A stretch of DNA of 36,286 bases from Ruminococcaceae bacterium UBA1405. GTDB taxonomy: Bacteria; Bacillota; Clostridia; Oscillospirales; Ruminococcaceae. Location: NCBI GenBank assembly GCA_002305685.1, contig DBQB01000057.1, positions 1 to 36,286 of the forward strand, written 5' to 3'. The notes beneath the pieces were generated by a model that saw only the letters and a list, made by a program, of their open reading frames with translations, searched no databases and was not told the DNA's origin. Made by a program: the position numbers and the translations under genes. Shown in pieces: positions 24,856 to 32,561 of the stretch (the first letter of the stretch is position 1; each line of letters begins with the position of its first letter).

Positions 24856-25134
24856 CTATTTTTGCATCTGCCCGCGCTGTTGCGTTATCCATTTCCGCGT
24901 CGCTTCCAGCTGTTCTTTTGGCGCTGGCTGCTGCATTTTCCATCCTCGGCGGGAGAGTTCTCCCAATAGATCTCCCTGTATCCGATGTTCTTCCCCCAAC
25001 AAATTGAGAAGCGTCATCTTGACCTGTGCGCTCAAACACAGGTTGGCGCAAGAGCCGTAGCTTCCGGTCACATAGTTTTGTGCGGCCAGACCATCCTCCA
25101 GCATCCTGCGATCTTTTTCTTCCTGAAAGGCCAC
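24856..25134 (-). CDS. CotF-like spore coat protein
   Basis: Small helical protein (92 residues) matching the coat protein F family: an opening DRRMLEDGLAAQNYVTGSYGSCANLCLS, then LLNLLGEEHRIQGDLLGELSRRGWK, corresponding to the family's two long helices and the GW(Y/K) end. The start is a GTG: AAAGGAGG lies exactly 7 bases before it, while the upstream ATG contains that ribosome site and is excluded. It follows the 63-residue gene closely and the two are likely one sporulation operon. The exact place of the protein in the spore is unknown. Confidence 0.8.
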   Translation of the reverse strand: MAFQEEKDRRMLEDGLAAQNYVTGSYGSCANLCLSAQVKMTLLNLLGEEHRIQGDLLGELSRRGWKMQQPAPKEQLEATRKWITQQRGQMQK

Positions 25135-25164
25135 TGATGAACCTCCTTTCCACATGATCCGGGT

Positions 25165-25356
25165 CTATTCCTCATCCACCAATTTTGCCAACGCCTCCCA
25201 GTGCAGCCGGTGACGCGCCGCAATCTGTTCAAACAAGGTGCGAAGCTGCGGGTCGTCTGCATCGTAGGCGCAAACGGTAAATTGCTGAATCAGTTTTCTC
25301 TCGTTTTCCAGCTGATTTTGGATAGCCGACAATTCTTCTCTGGAAAAATCCGCCAA
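25165..25356 (-). CDS. Small helical protein, probable coat-associated
   Basis: The product is 63 residues if translation starts at the TTG at 25356, which has GAGGAGG 7 bases upstream; an open frame continues 23 codons further without a ribosome site. The sequence is two amphipathic helices (SREELSAIQNQLENERKLIQQF and LRTLFEQIAARHRLHWEALAKL), reminiscent of the ferritin-like hairpins of coat-type proteins. I do not recognise the family. It lies 30 bases before the CotF-like gene, so a shared sporulation role is the best guess. Confidence 0.65.
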   Translation of the reverse strand: MADFSREELSAIQNQLENERKLIQQFTVCAYDADDPQLRTLFEQIAARHRLHWEALAKLVDEE

Positions 25357-25444
25357 GTGACTCCCTCCTCGCCGTAACAAAGTTGCCTGCTTCGTGTCTA
25401 TTTTGTGAAATTTTCCGAAAACCATACCCGCAGCAAAATTTTTA

Positions 25445-25453
25445 TGCTATAAT
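25445..25453 (+). promoter_or_regulatory. Extended -10 promoter for the PrsA-like gene
   Basis: TGCTATAAT on the plus strand forms an extended -10 element about 130 bases before the lipoprotein start. No good -35 is seen at 16-18 bases, which fits an extended -10 class promoter. Confidence 0.4.
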
Positions 25454-25585
25454 AATCCCAGGTTTGCCTTTTGGGTGGCTCACGCATAGCTCAGCTGACC
25501 TTCTTTTTCACCCCAGAAAGTGCATTCCTCTTTAACGATACCTGCATATTCGAGAGGGTATGCCGAAAGATTGGAGAATCAGAGA

Positions 25586-26569
25586 ATGAATCCGTGGAAA
25601 AAAATTCTTTCTGCTGTCATGGCTGCTGCAGTTTGTCTCAGTGTCGCCGGCTGTTCCAGCGCTGCCGTTGACGACGATGAGGTGGTCATGCATGTGGGAG
25701 ACTACGACGTTACCGCCGAACACTACAACTATTATTTTCTCAACGAAAAATACAGTCAGGACAGCGGGGACAGCAGCTATTGGACCGATGTCGCCGCCAG
25801 CAATACCTCCCTCAAGGAAGCGGCCGACAACTCCATCAAACAGTTTTATGCCATGAAAAAGATGTGCGATGACGCTGGCATTACCCTGAACGAAGCGCAA
25901 AACGCTCAGGTTAAGGAAGAAATCGCAATGCTGGAGGAAAATTTTGGCGGCGAAGAGGCTTTTAACCAGGTATTGGCCTCCAACTATATGTCTCTGGAGC
26001 TATATCGCCAACTCTCCGAGGAATCACTGCGCACCATCTCTTTATTTGAAACTTTGTTTGGAGATCAGATTCGGGAGCGGGTTGCAAACGATTATCTTCG
26101 TGCCGCACATATCCTGATTCAGTTTGATGAAAGCGCGGAGGACGCTGAAGCCGATAAGGCCGCGGCAAAAGCCGAAGCGGAGGAAGTGCTGGAAAAAATC
26201 CAAAACGGCGAGGACTTCTTTGCTTTGGTGGACGAATATAACGACGATCCCGGCATGGTGGACAATACCGACGGATATTATTTTACCGAGGGCGAGATGG
26301 TAACTCCCTTTTATGAAGGAGCGATCGCCTTGGAGGAAGGCGAGGTAAGCGATCTGGTGGAAACCGAATATGGTTACCATATCATCAAACGCCTTCCCAT
26401 GGAACAGGAGTACATCGACGCCAATCTGATGAACTTTGTTTCTACAGAAATGTATGAGGATTTTTTCTCCCAGGTAGAAGAAACCCAAAACAGCATGGAA
26501 GTCACAACCGAATCGACTTACGATAAGATCAATCTGGAAAACGCCATCAAAAACGAACAGAACGCCTAA
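25586..26569 (+). CDS. PrsA/SurA-like peptidyl-prolyl isomerase lipoprotein
   Basis: This 327-residue lipoprotein is expected to help fold exported proteins at the outer face of the membrane. It has a signal peptide with lipobox LSVAGC, lipidated at Cys23; a SurA/PrsA-type helical region (about 35-160); and a parvulin domain from about residue 170 (AAHILIQFDES) to ETEYGYHIIKRL near 273. It ends in an acidic helical tail. The parvulin domain is short in the middle (PGMVDNTDGYYF in place of GGDLGWF), so catalytic activity is uncertain. The ATG has GGAG 9 bases upstream. It is a single-gene unit convergent with the ABC transporter. Confidence 0.9.
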   Translation: MNPWKKILSAVMAAAVCLSVAGCSSAAVDDDEVVMHVGDYDVTAEHYNYYFLNEKYSQDSGDSSYWTDVAASNTSLKEAADNSIKQFYAMKKMCDDAGITLNEAQNAQVKEEIAMLEENFGGEEAFNQVLASNYMSLELYRQLSEESLRTISLFETLFGDQIRERVANDYLRAAHILIQFDESAEDAEADKAAAKAEAEEVLEKIQNGEDFFALVDEYNDDPGMVDNTDGYYFTEGEMVTPFYEGAIALEEGEVSDLVETEYGYHIIKRLPMEQEYIDANLMNFVSTEMYEDFFSQVEETQNSMEVTTESTYDKINLENAIKNEQNA

Positions 26570-26573
26570 TTAA

Positions 26574-26613
26574 AAAAACTTGCCTTCAGGCAATTTCACC
26601 CGGAGACAAGTTT
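26574..26613 (+). terminator. Possible terminator after the PrsA-like gene
   Basis: TTGCC-TTCA-GGCAA makes a small hairpin followed by TTTC, and AAACTTG pairs with CAAGTTT about 25 bases on, as an alternative larger fold. Both begin within a few bases of the stop codon. The T-tract is weak. Confidence 0.35.
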
Positions 26614-26625
26614 AATGCAGATAGA

Positions 26626-26663
26626 AGTGTCCCGTATTTTGCAGCTGCAAAATACGGGACACT
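26626..26663. terminator. Perfect 38-bp palindrome between convergent genes
   Basis: AGTGTCCCGTATTTTGCAG is followed with no spacer by its exact reverse complement (19 bp each arm), then GTGTTTTTAA on the plus strand. It lies between the stop codons of the PrsA-like gene and the permease gene, 6 bases after the latter. It is best read as a terminator shared by both directions, with the better T-tract for plus-strand transcripts. Confidence 0.7.
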
Positions 26664-26669
26664 GTGTTT

Positions 26670-27536
26670 TTAACCTTTCACAGAACCCAGCAGTACGCCC
26701 TTTGCAAAATATTTTTGCAGGAAGGGATAGAAGATAACAATGGGTAGGGTGCTGACACAGATTACCGCATATTTTACGGCGTCAGAGGGAACCTTTGCAT
26801 ATTCGGACAAACTCTCATTGCCAGCAAAGCCGCCTACCGAAAGTACGATAATTTGACGCAGCCAAACTTGAATGGGCCATTTATCGATGTCGTTGATGTA
26901 CATCATGGCATTGAAATAGCTGTTCCAATGGCTGACGGCATAAAACAGAGTGATGGTAGCCAACGAAGCCTTAGAGATGGGAAGCACAATCTTGAAAAAC
27001 ACCTGCAGATCCTGACATCCATCGATCTTTGCGGATTCTTCGATGGATTCCGGCAACGCCTGGAAGAAGTTTTTCATGATGATCATGTTGTAAGCGCTGA
27101 TGGCACCGGGCAGCCAAAGACTCCAAAAAGAGTTGGTCATATTCAGGCGGGACACCACCAGATAGTTGGGGATCATACCCGGGTTAAACAGCATGAAAAT
27201 TACAACGATGGTCATCATCACACTTCTGCCCCGCAAATATTTTTTCGAGAGAGCGTAGGCGGTGATGGAGGTCATACAAATATTGATGAAGGTGCCGACA
27301 ATGGTGATAAACACCGAGTTCAGGGTACTCTTGGCCAGAGAATTGGTGGTCATAATATACTTATAAGCGTCCAAGCTGAAGGCGTTAAATCCACCAATCA
27401 TACCGGAAATCGAAAAGGACCCAACCACCACATAAATCAGTGGAAATATCATCGCCACACCAATAATGCCCAGGAAGAGATGGTTGAACACATCAAAGAT
27501 GCGGCTTCCTACCGTTTGCTGTTTGATGATAGACAT
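26670..27536 (-). CDS. Carbohydrate ABC transporter permease (LplC/MalG type)
   Basis: Inner-membrane subunit of a sugar importer, 288 residues, with about six membrane helices and the cytoplasmic EAA loop at EESAKIDGCQDLQVFFKIVLP, where the ATPase docks. The N-terminus (GSRIFDVFNHLFLGIIGVAMIFPLIYVVVGS) is typical of the LplC/YtcP subgroup that pairs with LplB-type permeases and large solute-binding lipoproteins for oligosaccharides. Its ATG is 1 base from the partner permease's stop, with GAGGAGGG upstream. No ATPase gene is present, so a shared MsmX-like ATPase elsewhere is expected. Confidence 0.94.
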   Translation of the reverse strand: MSIIKQQTVGSRIFDVFNHLFLGIIGVAMIFPLIYVVVGSFSISGMIGGFNAFSLDAYKYIMTTNSLAKSTLNSVFITIVGTFINICMTSITAYALSKKYLRGRSVMMTIVVIFMLFNPGMIPNYLVVSRLNMTNSFWSLWLPGAISAYNMIIMKNFFQALPESIEESAKIDGCQDLQVFFKIVLPISKASLATITLFYAVSHWNSYFNAMMYINDIDKWPIQVWLRQIIVLSVGGFAGNESLSEYAKVPSDAVKYAVICVSTLPIVIFYPFLQKYFAKGVLLGSVKG

Positions 27537-28486
27537 TAGAAGATTCCCTCCTCTCCCAATTTGTTGGCCACCTTGTTGGTTGTCATAACCAGCACAAGGC
27601 TGATGAGGGATTTAAAAAGGCCCACCGTGGTGGAGTAGCTGAAGTTGCCGTTTACAATACCTTCCACATAGACATAGGTATCAAACACCTCGGCGACCTG
27701 ACGGTTGATGGCATTGCGCATCAGATAAATCTGCTCAAATCCAGTATCCATAAAGCTGCCCATCCGCAGAATAAACATCGTCACAATGGTGGGACGGATG
27801 GCGGGAAGGGTGATATGCCACAGCTGATGGAAGCGATTGGCTCCATCCACCACCGCGGCTTCATAGAGCTGCTCATCCACGCCGGAAAGCGCTGCAAGAT
27901 AGATGATGGTGCCCCATCCGGCTTCCTTCCAGATAACTTCCATGACAATCAGCGGGCGGAACCAGGCAGGATTGAGCAAAAACTGGATTGCCTGGCCTCC
28001 ATTGGAGGTAATCATCTTATTGATGACGCCTGTAGGGCCAATAAAAAGATAAACCAAGCCCACCAACACGGACCAGGAGAGGAAGTGAGGCAGGTATACA
28101 AAGGACTGCAAAATGCGTTTGTAGGTAAAATTGCGGATTTCGTTGAGCAATAGCGCCAAAATAATCGGCACAGGGAAATAAAAAATCAGATTATAAATTG
28201 CCAACAGGATGGTATTTTTCATCAGCAGCGGGAAGCTGTATACCGCATTGCTGGTGAACATCCTTCTAAAATTATCAAATCCAACCCAGGGGCTTCCGGT
28301 GACACCCAGCGTAGGAAAATAATCCTGGAACACGATCACCAGATAGGTGGCAGGATAAAACTTAAAGATTACATAGTAAATGATGCCGGGAACCAGCATG
28401 AAATACAGCCATTTATTCCGGATGATATCTTTTACCCATTTGGGCTTCTGCTTAACATCTGGAACGGCTTTCTGAACAGCAGGCAT
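27536..28486 (-). CDS. Carbohydrate ABC transporter permease (LplB/MalF type)
   Basis: Second permease subunit, 316 residues from the ATG at 28486, which has AAAGGAG with 8 bases of spacing. It has a cytoplasmic Lys-rich start, six membrane helices (first at WLYFMLVPGIIYYVIFKFYP) and the EAA loop YEAAVVDGANRFHQLWHITL. The opening segment with FxxYFPTLGVTGSPWVGFDNF is the LplB/YtfP-like signature seen in Firmicute oligosaccharide importers. It follows the solute-binding protein gene across a strong hairpin that probably lowers permease expression relative to the binding protein. Confidence 0.94.
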   Translation of the reverse strand: MPAVQKAVPDVKQKPKWVKDIIRNKWLYFMLVPGIIYYVIFKFYPATYLVIVFQDYFPTLGVTGSPWVGFDNFRRMFTSNAVYSFPLLMKNTILLAIYNLIFYFPVPIILALLLNEIRNFTYKRILQSFVYLPHFLSWSVLVGLVYLFIGPTGVINKMITSNGGQAIQFLLNPAWFRPLIVMEVIWKEAGWGTIIYLAALSGVDEQLYEAAVVDGANRFHQLWHITLPAIRPTIVTMFILRMGSFMDTGFEQIYLMRNAINRQVAEVFDTYVYVEGIVNGNFSYSTTVGLFKSLISLVLVMTTNKVANKLGEEGIF

Positions 28487-28542
28487 CGAGACAACTCCTT
28501 TCTGTTTTTCACCATTTTCACCCAGACCGGATGTACAACCCA

Positions 28543-28580
28543 ATAAAAAAGTTGAGGCGGGCGGGAGCCCACCCCAACTT
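28543..28580 (-). terminator. Intra-operon hairpin between binding protein and permeases
   Basis: AAGTTGGGGTGGGC pairs with GCCCGCCTCAACTT over 14 positions (two G-U pairs) with a 4-base loop, followed on the minus strand by TTTTTT. This is a textbook intrinsic terminator placed after the solute-binding gene and before the permease genes of one transport operon. Confidence 0.8.
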
Positions 28581-28647
28581 CTGTTGCAGCGTCCATCAGA
28601 CGGTCCGTTCGGTGATGAACTTCATCAAGAACCGTTGTGAATGAAAA

Positions 28648-30285
28648 TTACTCCTGAACGTAGTTGGCCTGCAGTTCATCCAAAATCTGCTGTCCACCGG
28701 AAGAAAGCCAGGTATCTACAGCAGCCTGGAAAGCGGCGTCATCAATGAAGCCCATGATGTACTGTGCACGAGCATCATAGATCAGAGAAGCCAGGGAGGT
28801 TTCCAGCTGAATGTTTTCAGAGGACAGGAGACCTACCGAAATATCCGGAACCGCATACTGGGCTCTCTCTACAAACTCGAGGTTGATCTTATCGGTGGGA
28901 GAAAGAGGCTGACCCCAATCATCCGCCATAACGCGGCGGGGAATGATGGAGGCAAAGATCTCTCTGGAACCATCGGTGGTACGAAGCTCATCCTGCTCCT
29001 CAGAGATGGTAATGGCACCATCAGAACCTACGGTGTAATGGATGTCCTGAATACCAATATCAATGGCTTTCGCGGCATCGCCAGTGTTGGCGTCTACAAA
29101 GAACTGAAGGATTCTGCGGACATCGTCCTCGGTGGCAACCTTGGCAGTGGTGAGCACTACACCGCCGGAAACGCCGGTGATGTTAGAGTTGATAACCTTA
29201 TTGCCCTGAGGATCCAAAGTCAACAGCTTGTAACCGATCTTGGCGTTGGGATTGGTGGCAATGAGGGTGTCAAATTTACCGCCGGGGGTTACCGAGTTGG
29301 TAGCGGTGGTAAACATGAAGCCGGCACGGCCTTCCAGCATCGGGTTATATTTGGCGCCGGAACCCAGGGTCATAAACTCGGAGTTCAGATAGCCGTTTTC
29401 ATACATATCGTGCATCATATGGAGGGCATCCATATATTCAGGGGTCTGGAAATAGGCGACAACCTTGCCGTCCCGCACACCGTAACGGTTGGGCGCACCG
29501 CAGGCAACCGCAATGGTGTTGAAGCCGTAGTTGACCTCTTTATCCTGATCGTCCACATAGTTAAAGCCGGTGGTATCGTTCACACCGTTTCCATCGGGAT
29601 CGTTTTCGGTAAAGAGTTTTGCAAGCTCATAGATATCGTCAGCAGACAGGATTTCCGGCATTTCATAGCCGTCCTCCCGCTCCAGCTTCTCTACCCAGTC
29701 CTGACGGTAAACCATACCGATACGGGCGTCTGGAGTGGCATAAGGAATGCAGTAACGGCGGCCTTTGGTCAGAGAAGAAGCTACCTGTACCTCGGACATA
29801 AGTTTCTCGGTAATCAAAGGATAATCGGTGATAATATCGGTCAGATCCCAGAAAGCGCCAGTATCCGCCATACGAATAAAGTTGGAGGAAGCAGGGTTAC
29901 CGCCGTTCATGACCATCAACATATCATTGCCAGCCATCATAACGTTAAACTTATTCTCCGCCTCACCGTTAGGGGTCCAGGTAATTTCCAGATTGACGCC
30001 AGTAATCTCTTGTACATAATCAAACACTGGATTATTTTCTGTTGTCGGAGGCTCCTGCTGATAGAAGGGAGCCAACAGAGTAATGGTATATGGCTCGTCA
30101 GATGCAGCTGCGTCTTCGGAAGAAACTTCAGAGGATGCCGCCGTGGAAGAAGAGGAGGCGGCTGCAGAAGAGGATGCTGCAGAGGAAGCCGTAGAAGAGG
30201 AGCTTGCACTGGAACATGCTGTACAGAACATCGCCACCGCAAGAACGGAACTAAGTACAGCGGCAAAACGTGACCTTGGTATCAT
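28648..30285 (-). CDS. Extracellular sugar-binding lipoprotein of ABC transporter
   Basis: Family 1 solute-binding protein of the large LplA/YtcQ type, 545 residues. The signal peptide ends in CTACSS with lipidation expected at Cys24; the -3 residue is Cys rather than the usual Leu, so the lipobox is slightly atypical. A Ser/Ala-rich linker of about 35 residues follows, then the two-lobed binding domain beginning YTITLLAPFYQQEPPT. It should capture an oligosaccharide outside the cell and deliver it to the two permeases downstream. The ATG has GGGAGG 9 bases upstream and a near-consensus promoter drives it. The ligand is not readable from sequence; nearby GH2 and GH29 genes suggest a mannose/fucose-containing glycan. 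Confidence 0.94.
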   Translation of the reverse strand: MIPRSRFAAVLSSVLAVAMFCTACSSASSSSTASSAASSSAAASSSSTAASSEVSSEDAAASDEPYTITLLAPFYQQEPPTTENNPVFDYVQEITGVNLEITWTPNGEAENKFNVMMAGNDMLMVMNGGNPASSNFIRMADTGAFWDLTDIITDYPLITEKLMSEVQVASSLTKGRRYCIPYATPDARIGMVYRQDWVEKLEREDGYEMPEILSADDIYELAKLFTENDPDGNGVNDTTGFNYVDDQDKEVNYGFNTIAVACGAPNRYGVRDGKVVAYFQTPEYMDALHMMHDMYENGYLNSEFMTLGSGAKYNPMLEGRAGFMFTTATNSVTPGGKFDTLIATNPNAKIGYKLLTLDPQGNKVINSNITGVSGGVVLTTAKVATEDDVRRILQFFVDANTGDAAKAIDIGIQDIHYTVGSDGAITISEEQDELRTTDGSREIFASIIPRRVMADDWGQPLSPTDKINLEFVERAQYAVPDISVGLLSSENIQLETSLASLIYDARAQYIMGFIDDAAFQAAVDTWLSSGGQQILDELQANYVQE

Positions 30286-30365
30286 GCTGAATAACCTCCC
30301 ATTTTATGTAATTTGCTAAACACCACCAGAAATATTTCAATTTCATCCCCGGTTGATTTGTGCTC

Positions 30366-30394
30366 ATTATACCATATTTTTCAAAAAAAATCAA
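30366..30394 (-). promoter_or_regulatory. Sigma-A promoter for the ABC transporter operon
   Basis: On the minus strand TTGATT, exactly 17 bases, then a perfect TATAAT. The leader to the binding-protein ATG is about 75 bases. Confidence 0.75.
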
Positions 30395-30546
30395 TATTTT
30401 TTTCATATTTTAATCAAATCAGTTCATGAATTTATCGGCATTCCATAGTCATGACCTCGTTGTAAATTATGCAAATTGCTGATTTTTACTTATATAAATA
30501 TTTTATAATTACAATCAACAAACGCCACAAAAAATTCAAAAACAAT

Positions 30547-30574
30547 TTGTGCCACATCATTTTTATGATATAAT
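30547..30574 (+). promoter_or_regulatory. Sigma-A promoter for the iadA operon
   Basis: TTGTGC, a 16-base spacer and TATAAT preceded by TGA (extended -10) on the plus strand, about 85 bases before the iadA start. Confidence 0.65.
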
Positions 30575-30662
30575 AGTGCCAAAGTTGAAACTGTTTTGCT
30601 GGATCCATATCCGAACACCTGTTTCTCTTCCCACAAAACAGAAAGATTGAGAGGTATTTTTG

Positions 30663-31796
30663 ATGTTCACTTTAATCCGAAACGCAGATATCTACACCCC
30701 AGCTCCCATCGGCGTCGGGGATATCCTGCTCAGCGACGGACGCATTGCGGCGGTGGGCGGAAAAATTGATTTCTCCTTTCCCGGTACCCGTATCATCGAT
30801 GCCGCGGGAAGAAAGGTCATCCCGGGACTGATCGATCAGCACGTCCATGTCACCGGCGGCGGCGGGGAGAGCGGTTTTGCCTCCCGGGTGCCAGAGCTGA
30901 TGTTTTCTCAAGTTGTGCAAGCTGGCGTAACCACGCTGGTGGGACTTCTGGGAACCGATTCCCGTACCAGAAGTGTGGAAAATTTGTTCGCCAAAACCAA
31001 AGCGCTCAACGAAGAGGGCATCACCGCCTACTGTCTGACCGGAGCCTACGAATATCCCTCCCCTACCCTCACCGGGACGGTGGGCAACGACATCATTTAT
31101 ATCAATGAGTGTATCGGTGTCAAGCTGGCCATCTCGGACCATCGCTCCTCCAACGTCACCCGTCAGGAGCTGATTCGTCTGGCATCCGAGGTTCGGGTAG
31201 CAGGTATGCTCTCCCATAAACCCGGAATCGTCACGCTGCACACGGGTTCAGACCCGGCCAAGCTGGATCTGATTATGGATATCATCCACACCACCCCCAT
31301 TCCTGCCAAACATTTCCGCCCCACCCATCTGGGACGGATGGTGGACGCTGCCGCCGCATTCGCCAAGGAGGGCGGATTCATCGACTTTACCAGTGGGGAG
31401 AATCCTTCGGCCAGCGCTGACAAATTAAAGGAAGCTATGAACAAAGCGCCTTTTGACCGAATTACCCTCAGCTCCGACTCCAACGGAAGTATGCCCAAAT
31501 GGGGACCCAATTCGGAACTCATCGGTATCACTGCCGCCAAAATGACCAGCCTATACGCCACCATCCTTGCGCTGCACCGGGAACAGGGCGTTCCTTTTGA
31601 GAAAGCCATCTGTCCAGTCACCGAAAATGTGGCAAAAGCTCTGGAGATTTACCCCCAAAAAGGCTGCATTGCAGTGGGAAGCGACGCTGATCTTGCAATA
31701 CTCGGCCCTCAACTTGAGATCAGTTGGCTCATCGCCAAAGGACAGGTTCTTATGGAAGAGAAAAAGATTTTGGTCAAAGGAATGTACGAAGAATAA
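30663..31796 (+). CDS. iadA: Isoaspartyl dipeptidase
   Basis: IadA is a binuclear-metal amidohydrolase that splits beta-aspartyl (isoaspartyl) dipeptides such as those left from damaged or amide-modified proteins. The 377-residue protein has the metal-binding and family-specific DQHVHVTGGGGESGF near 58-72, a long strand with LVGLLGTD, the region VKLAISDHRSS where the carboxylated lysine is expected, MLSHKPGIVTLHTG, and the catalytic Asp in ITLSSDSNGSMP. Length matches E. coli IadA (390). The ATG has GAGAGG 8 bases upstream. It is followed 25 bases later by a DUF4867 gene. An alternative is a related dihydroorotase-like enzyme, but the GGGGESGF block favours IadA. Confidence 0.92.
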   Translation: MFTLIRNADIYTPAPIGVGDILLSDGRIAAVGGKIDFSFPGTRIIDAAGRKVIPGLIDQHVHVTGGGGESGFASRVPELMFSQVVQAGVTTLVGLLGTDSRTRSVENLFAKTKALNEEGITAYCLTGAYEYPSPTLTGTVGNDIIYINECIGVKLAISDHRSSNVTRQELIRLASEVRVAGMLSHKPGIVTLHTGSDPAKLDLIMDIIHTTPIPAKHFRPTHLGRMVDAAAAFAKEGGFIDFTSGENPSASADKLKEAMNKAPFDRITLSSDSNGSMPKWGPNSELIGITAAKMTSLYATILALHREQGVPFEKAICPVTENVAKALEIYPQKGCIAVGSDADLAILGPQLEISWLIAKGQVLMEEKKILVKGMYEE

Positions 31797-31821
31797 TCAC
31801 ATCTAACAGGAGGAAACCACT

Positions 31822-32460
31822 ATGAAAATCTTTTCCGTTTTTGATCCCGAATTCACCCCTTATGGTCAGGTGATAAAAGGCTATGATTTTGTCTCTCTGC
31901 TCCAAAAGCTGGAACAGGTCAGTGAAAAGCCCTCCGATGGGGTTGTCTATGTCCCAAGCGTCGATGCGCTGGAGTCGCTGCCGGTATTTTCTCAGCTGCA
32001 GAACAATGCCTATGGCGGGATGCCTATCCAGATCGGCTACTGCAATGGCACCAACACAAAGCTCAACTGTCTGGAGTACCATCGGGACAGCGAGATCAAC
32101 GTGATGGCGGACGATGCGATTTTGCTGGTCGCCCGTGAGGATGAGATTGTGGATGGTAAGCTGGATACTGCCTGCGTCAAGGCTTTCCTCTCTCCCAAGG
32201 GAACTGCGGTGGAGGTGTTCGCCACCACCCTTCACTATGCCCCTTGCAGCGCGAAACTGGGAGAAGGATTCCGCGTGATCATTGTCTTGCCCAGAGGTAC
32301 CAATACCGACAAACCGGATATCATCCCCCTCAACCAGGAGGATTCCAGACTGCTGGCAAGGAACAAATGGCTGCTGGCCCATCCGGAAAGCAGCGAAGCA
32401 GAAAACGGCGCTTACATTGGTTTGACCGGTGAAAATATCGATATTGCAGCGCTGATCTAA
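31822..32460 (+). CDS. DUF4867 family protein
   Basis: A 212-residue protein I recognise as DUF4867, a family of unknown function in Firmicutes and some Actinobacteria, often near sugar metabolism genes. The central region (QIGYCNGTNTKLNCLEYHRDSEINVM, then LLVAREDEI and a later VEVFATTLHYAPCS) has the look of a cupin-like beta barrel with His/Glu residues that could bind metal, as in sugar isomerases or lyases. This is inference from pattern only. AGGAGG lies 8 bases before the ATG. It shares the iadA transcript and is followed by a strong terminator. Confidence 0.8.
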   Translation: MKIFSVFDPEFTPYGQVIKGYDFVSLLQKLEQVSEKPSDGVVYVPSVDALESLPVFSQLQNNAYGGMPIQIGYCNGTNTKLNCLEYHRDSEINVMADDAILLVAREDEIVDGKLDTACVKAFLSPKGTAVEVFATTLHYAPCSAKLGEGFRVIIVLPRGTNTDKPDIIPLNQEDSRLLARNKWLLAHPESSEAENGAYIGLTGENIDIAALI

Positions 32461-32475
32461 CCGTCTTATCTATTA

Positions 32476-32506
32476 GGGCTGCCCAAACAGGCAGCCCTTC
32501 TTTGTT
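32476..32506 (+). terminator. Rho-independent terminator after the DUF4867 gene
   Basis: GGGCTGCC-CAAACA-GGCAGCCC is a perfect 8-bp GC-rich stem followed by TTCTTTGTT, 15 bases after the stop codon and before the beta-mannosidase gene. It separates iadA-DUF4867 from the downstream glycosidase or reduces read-through to it. Confidence 0.8.
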
Positions 32507-32561
32507 GGTGCAGCTTTCCTGCCCTGTCTTTCATCCACCTATAAAGAAAGGAGAAAACAGT

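Larger units (their letters stand above)
30286..30662. other. AT-rich divergent promoter region
   Basis: No gene is seen in these 377 bases. The stretch is markedly richer in A and T than its surroundings and carries promoters for both divergent units (30366-30394 minus, 30547-30574 plus). Short palindromes occur (GAAATATTTC near 30330, TTCATGAA near 30423) that could be operator half-sites, but none is long enough to name a regulator. Confidence 0.7.

Noticed and set aside
29038..30273. Plus-strand open frame (411 codons) opposite the solute-binding protein
   Set aside because: Antisense shadow, ending in a low-complexity Cys/Arg/Gly stretch that mirrors the Ser/Ala linker codons.
30083..30319. 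Acidic 78-residue plus-strand frame rich in Glu/Ala
   Set aside because: It is the reverse of the Ser/Ala linker of the binding protein; low complexity only.
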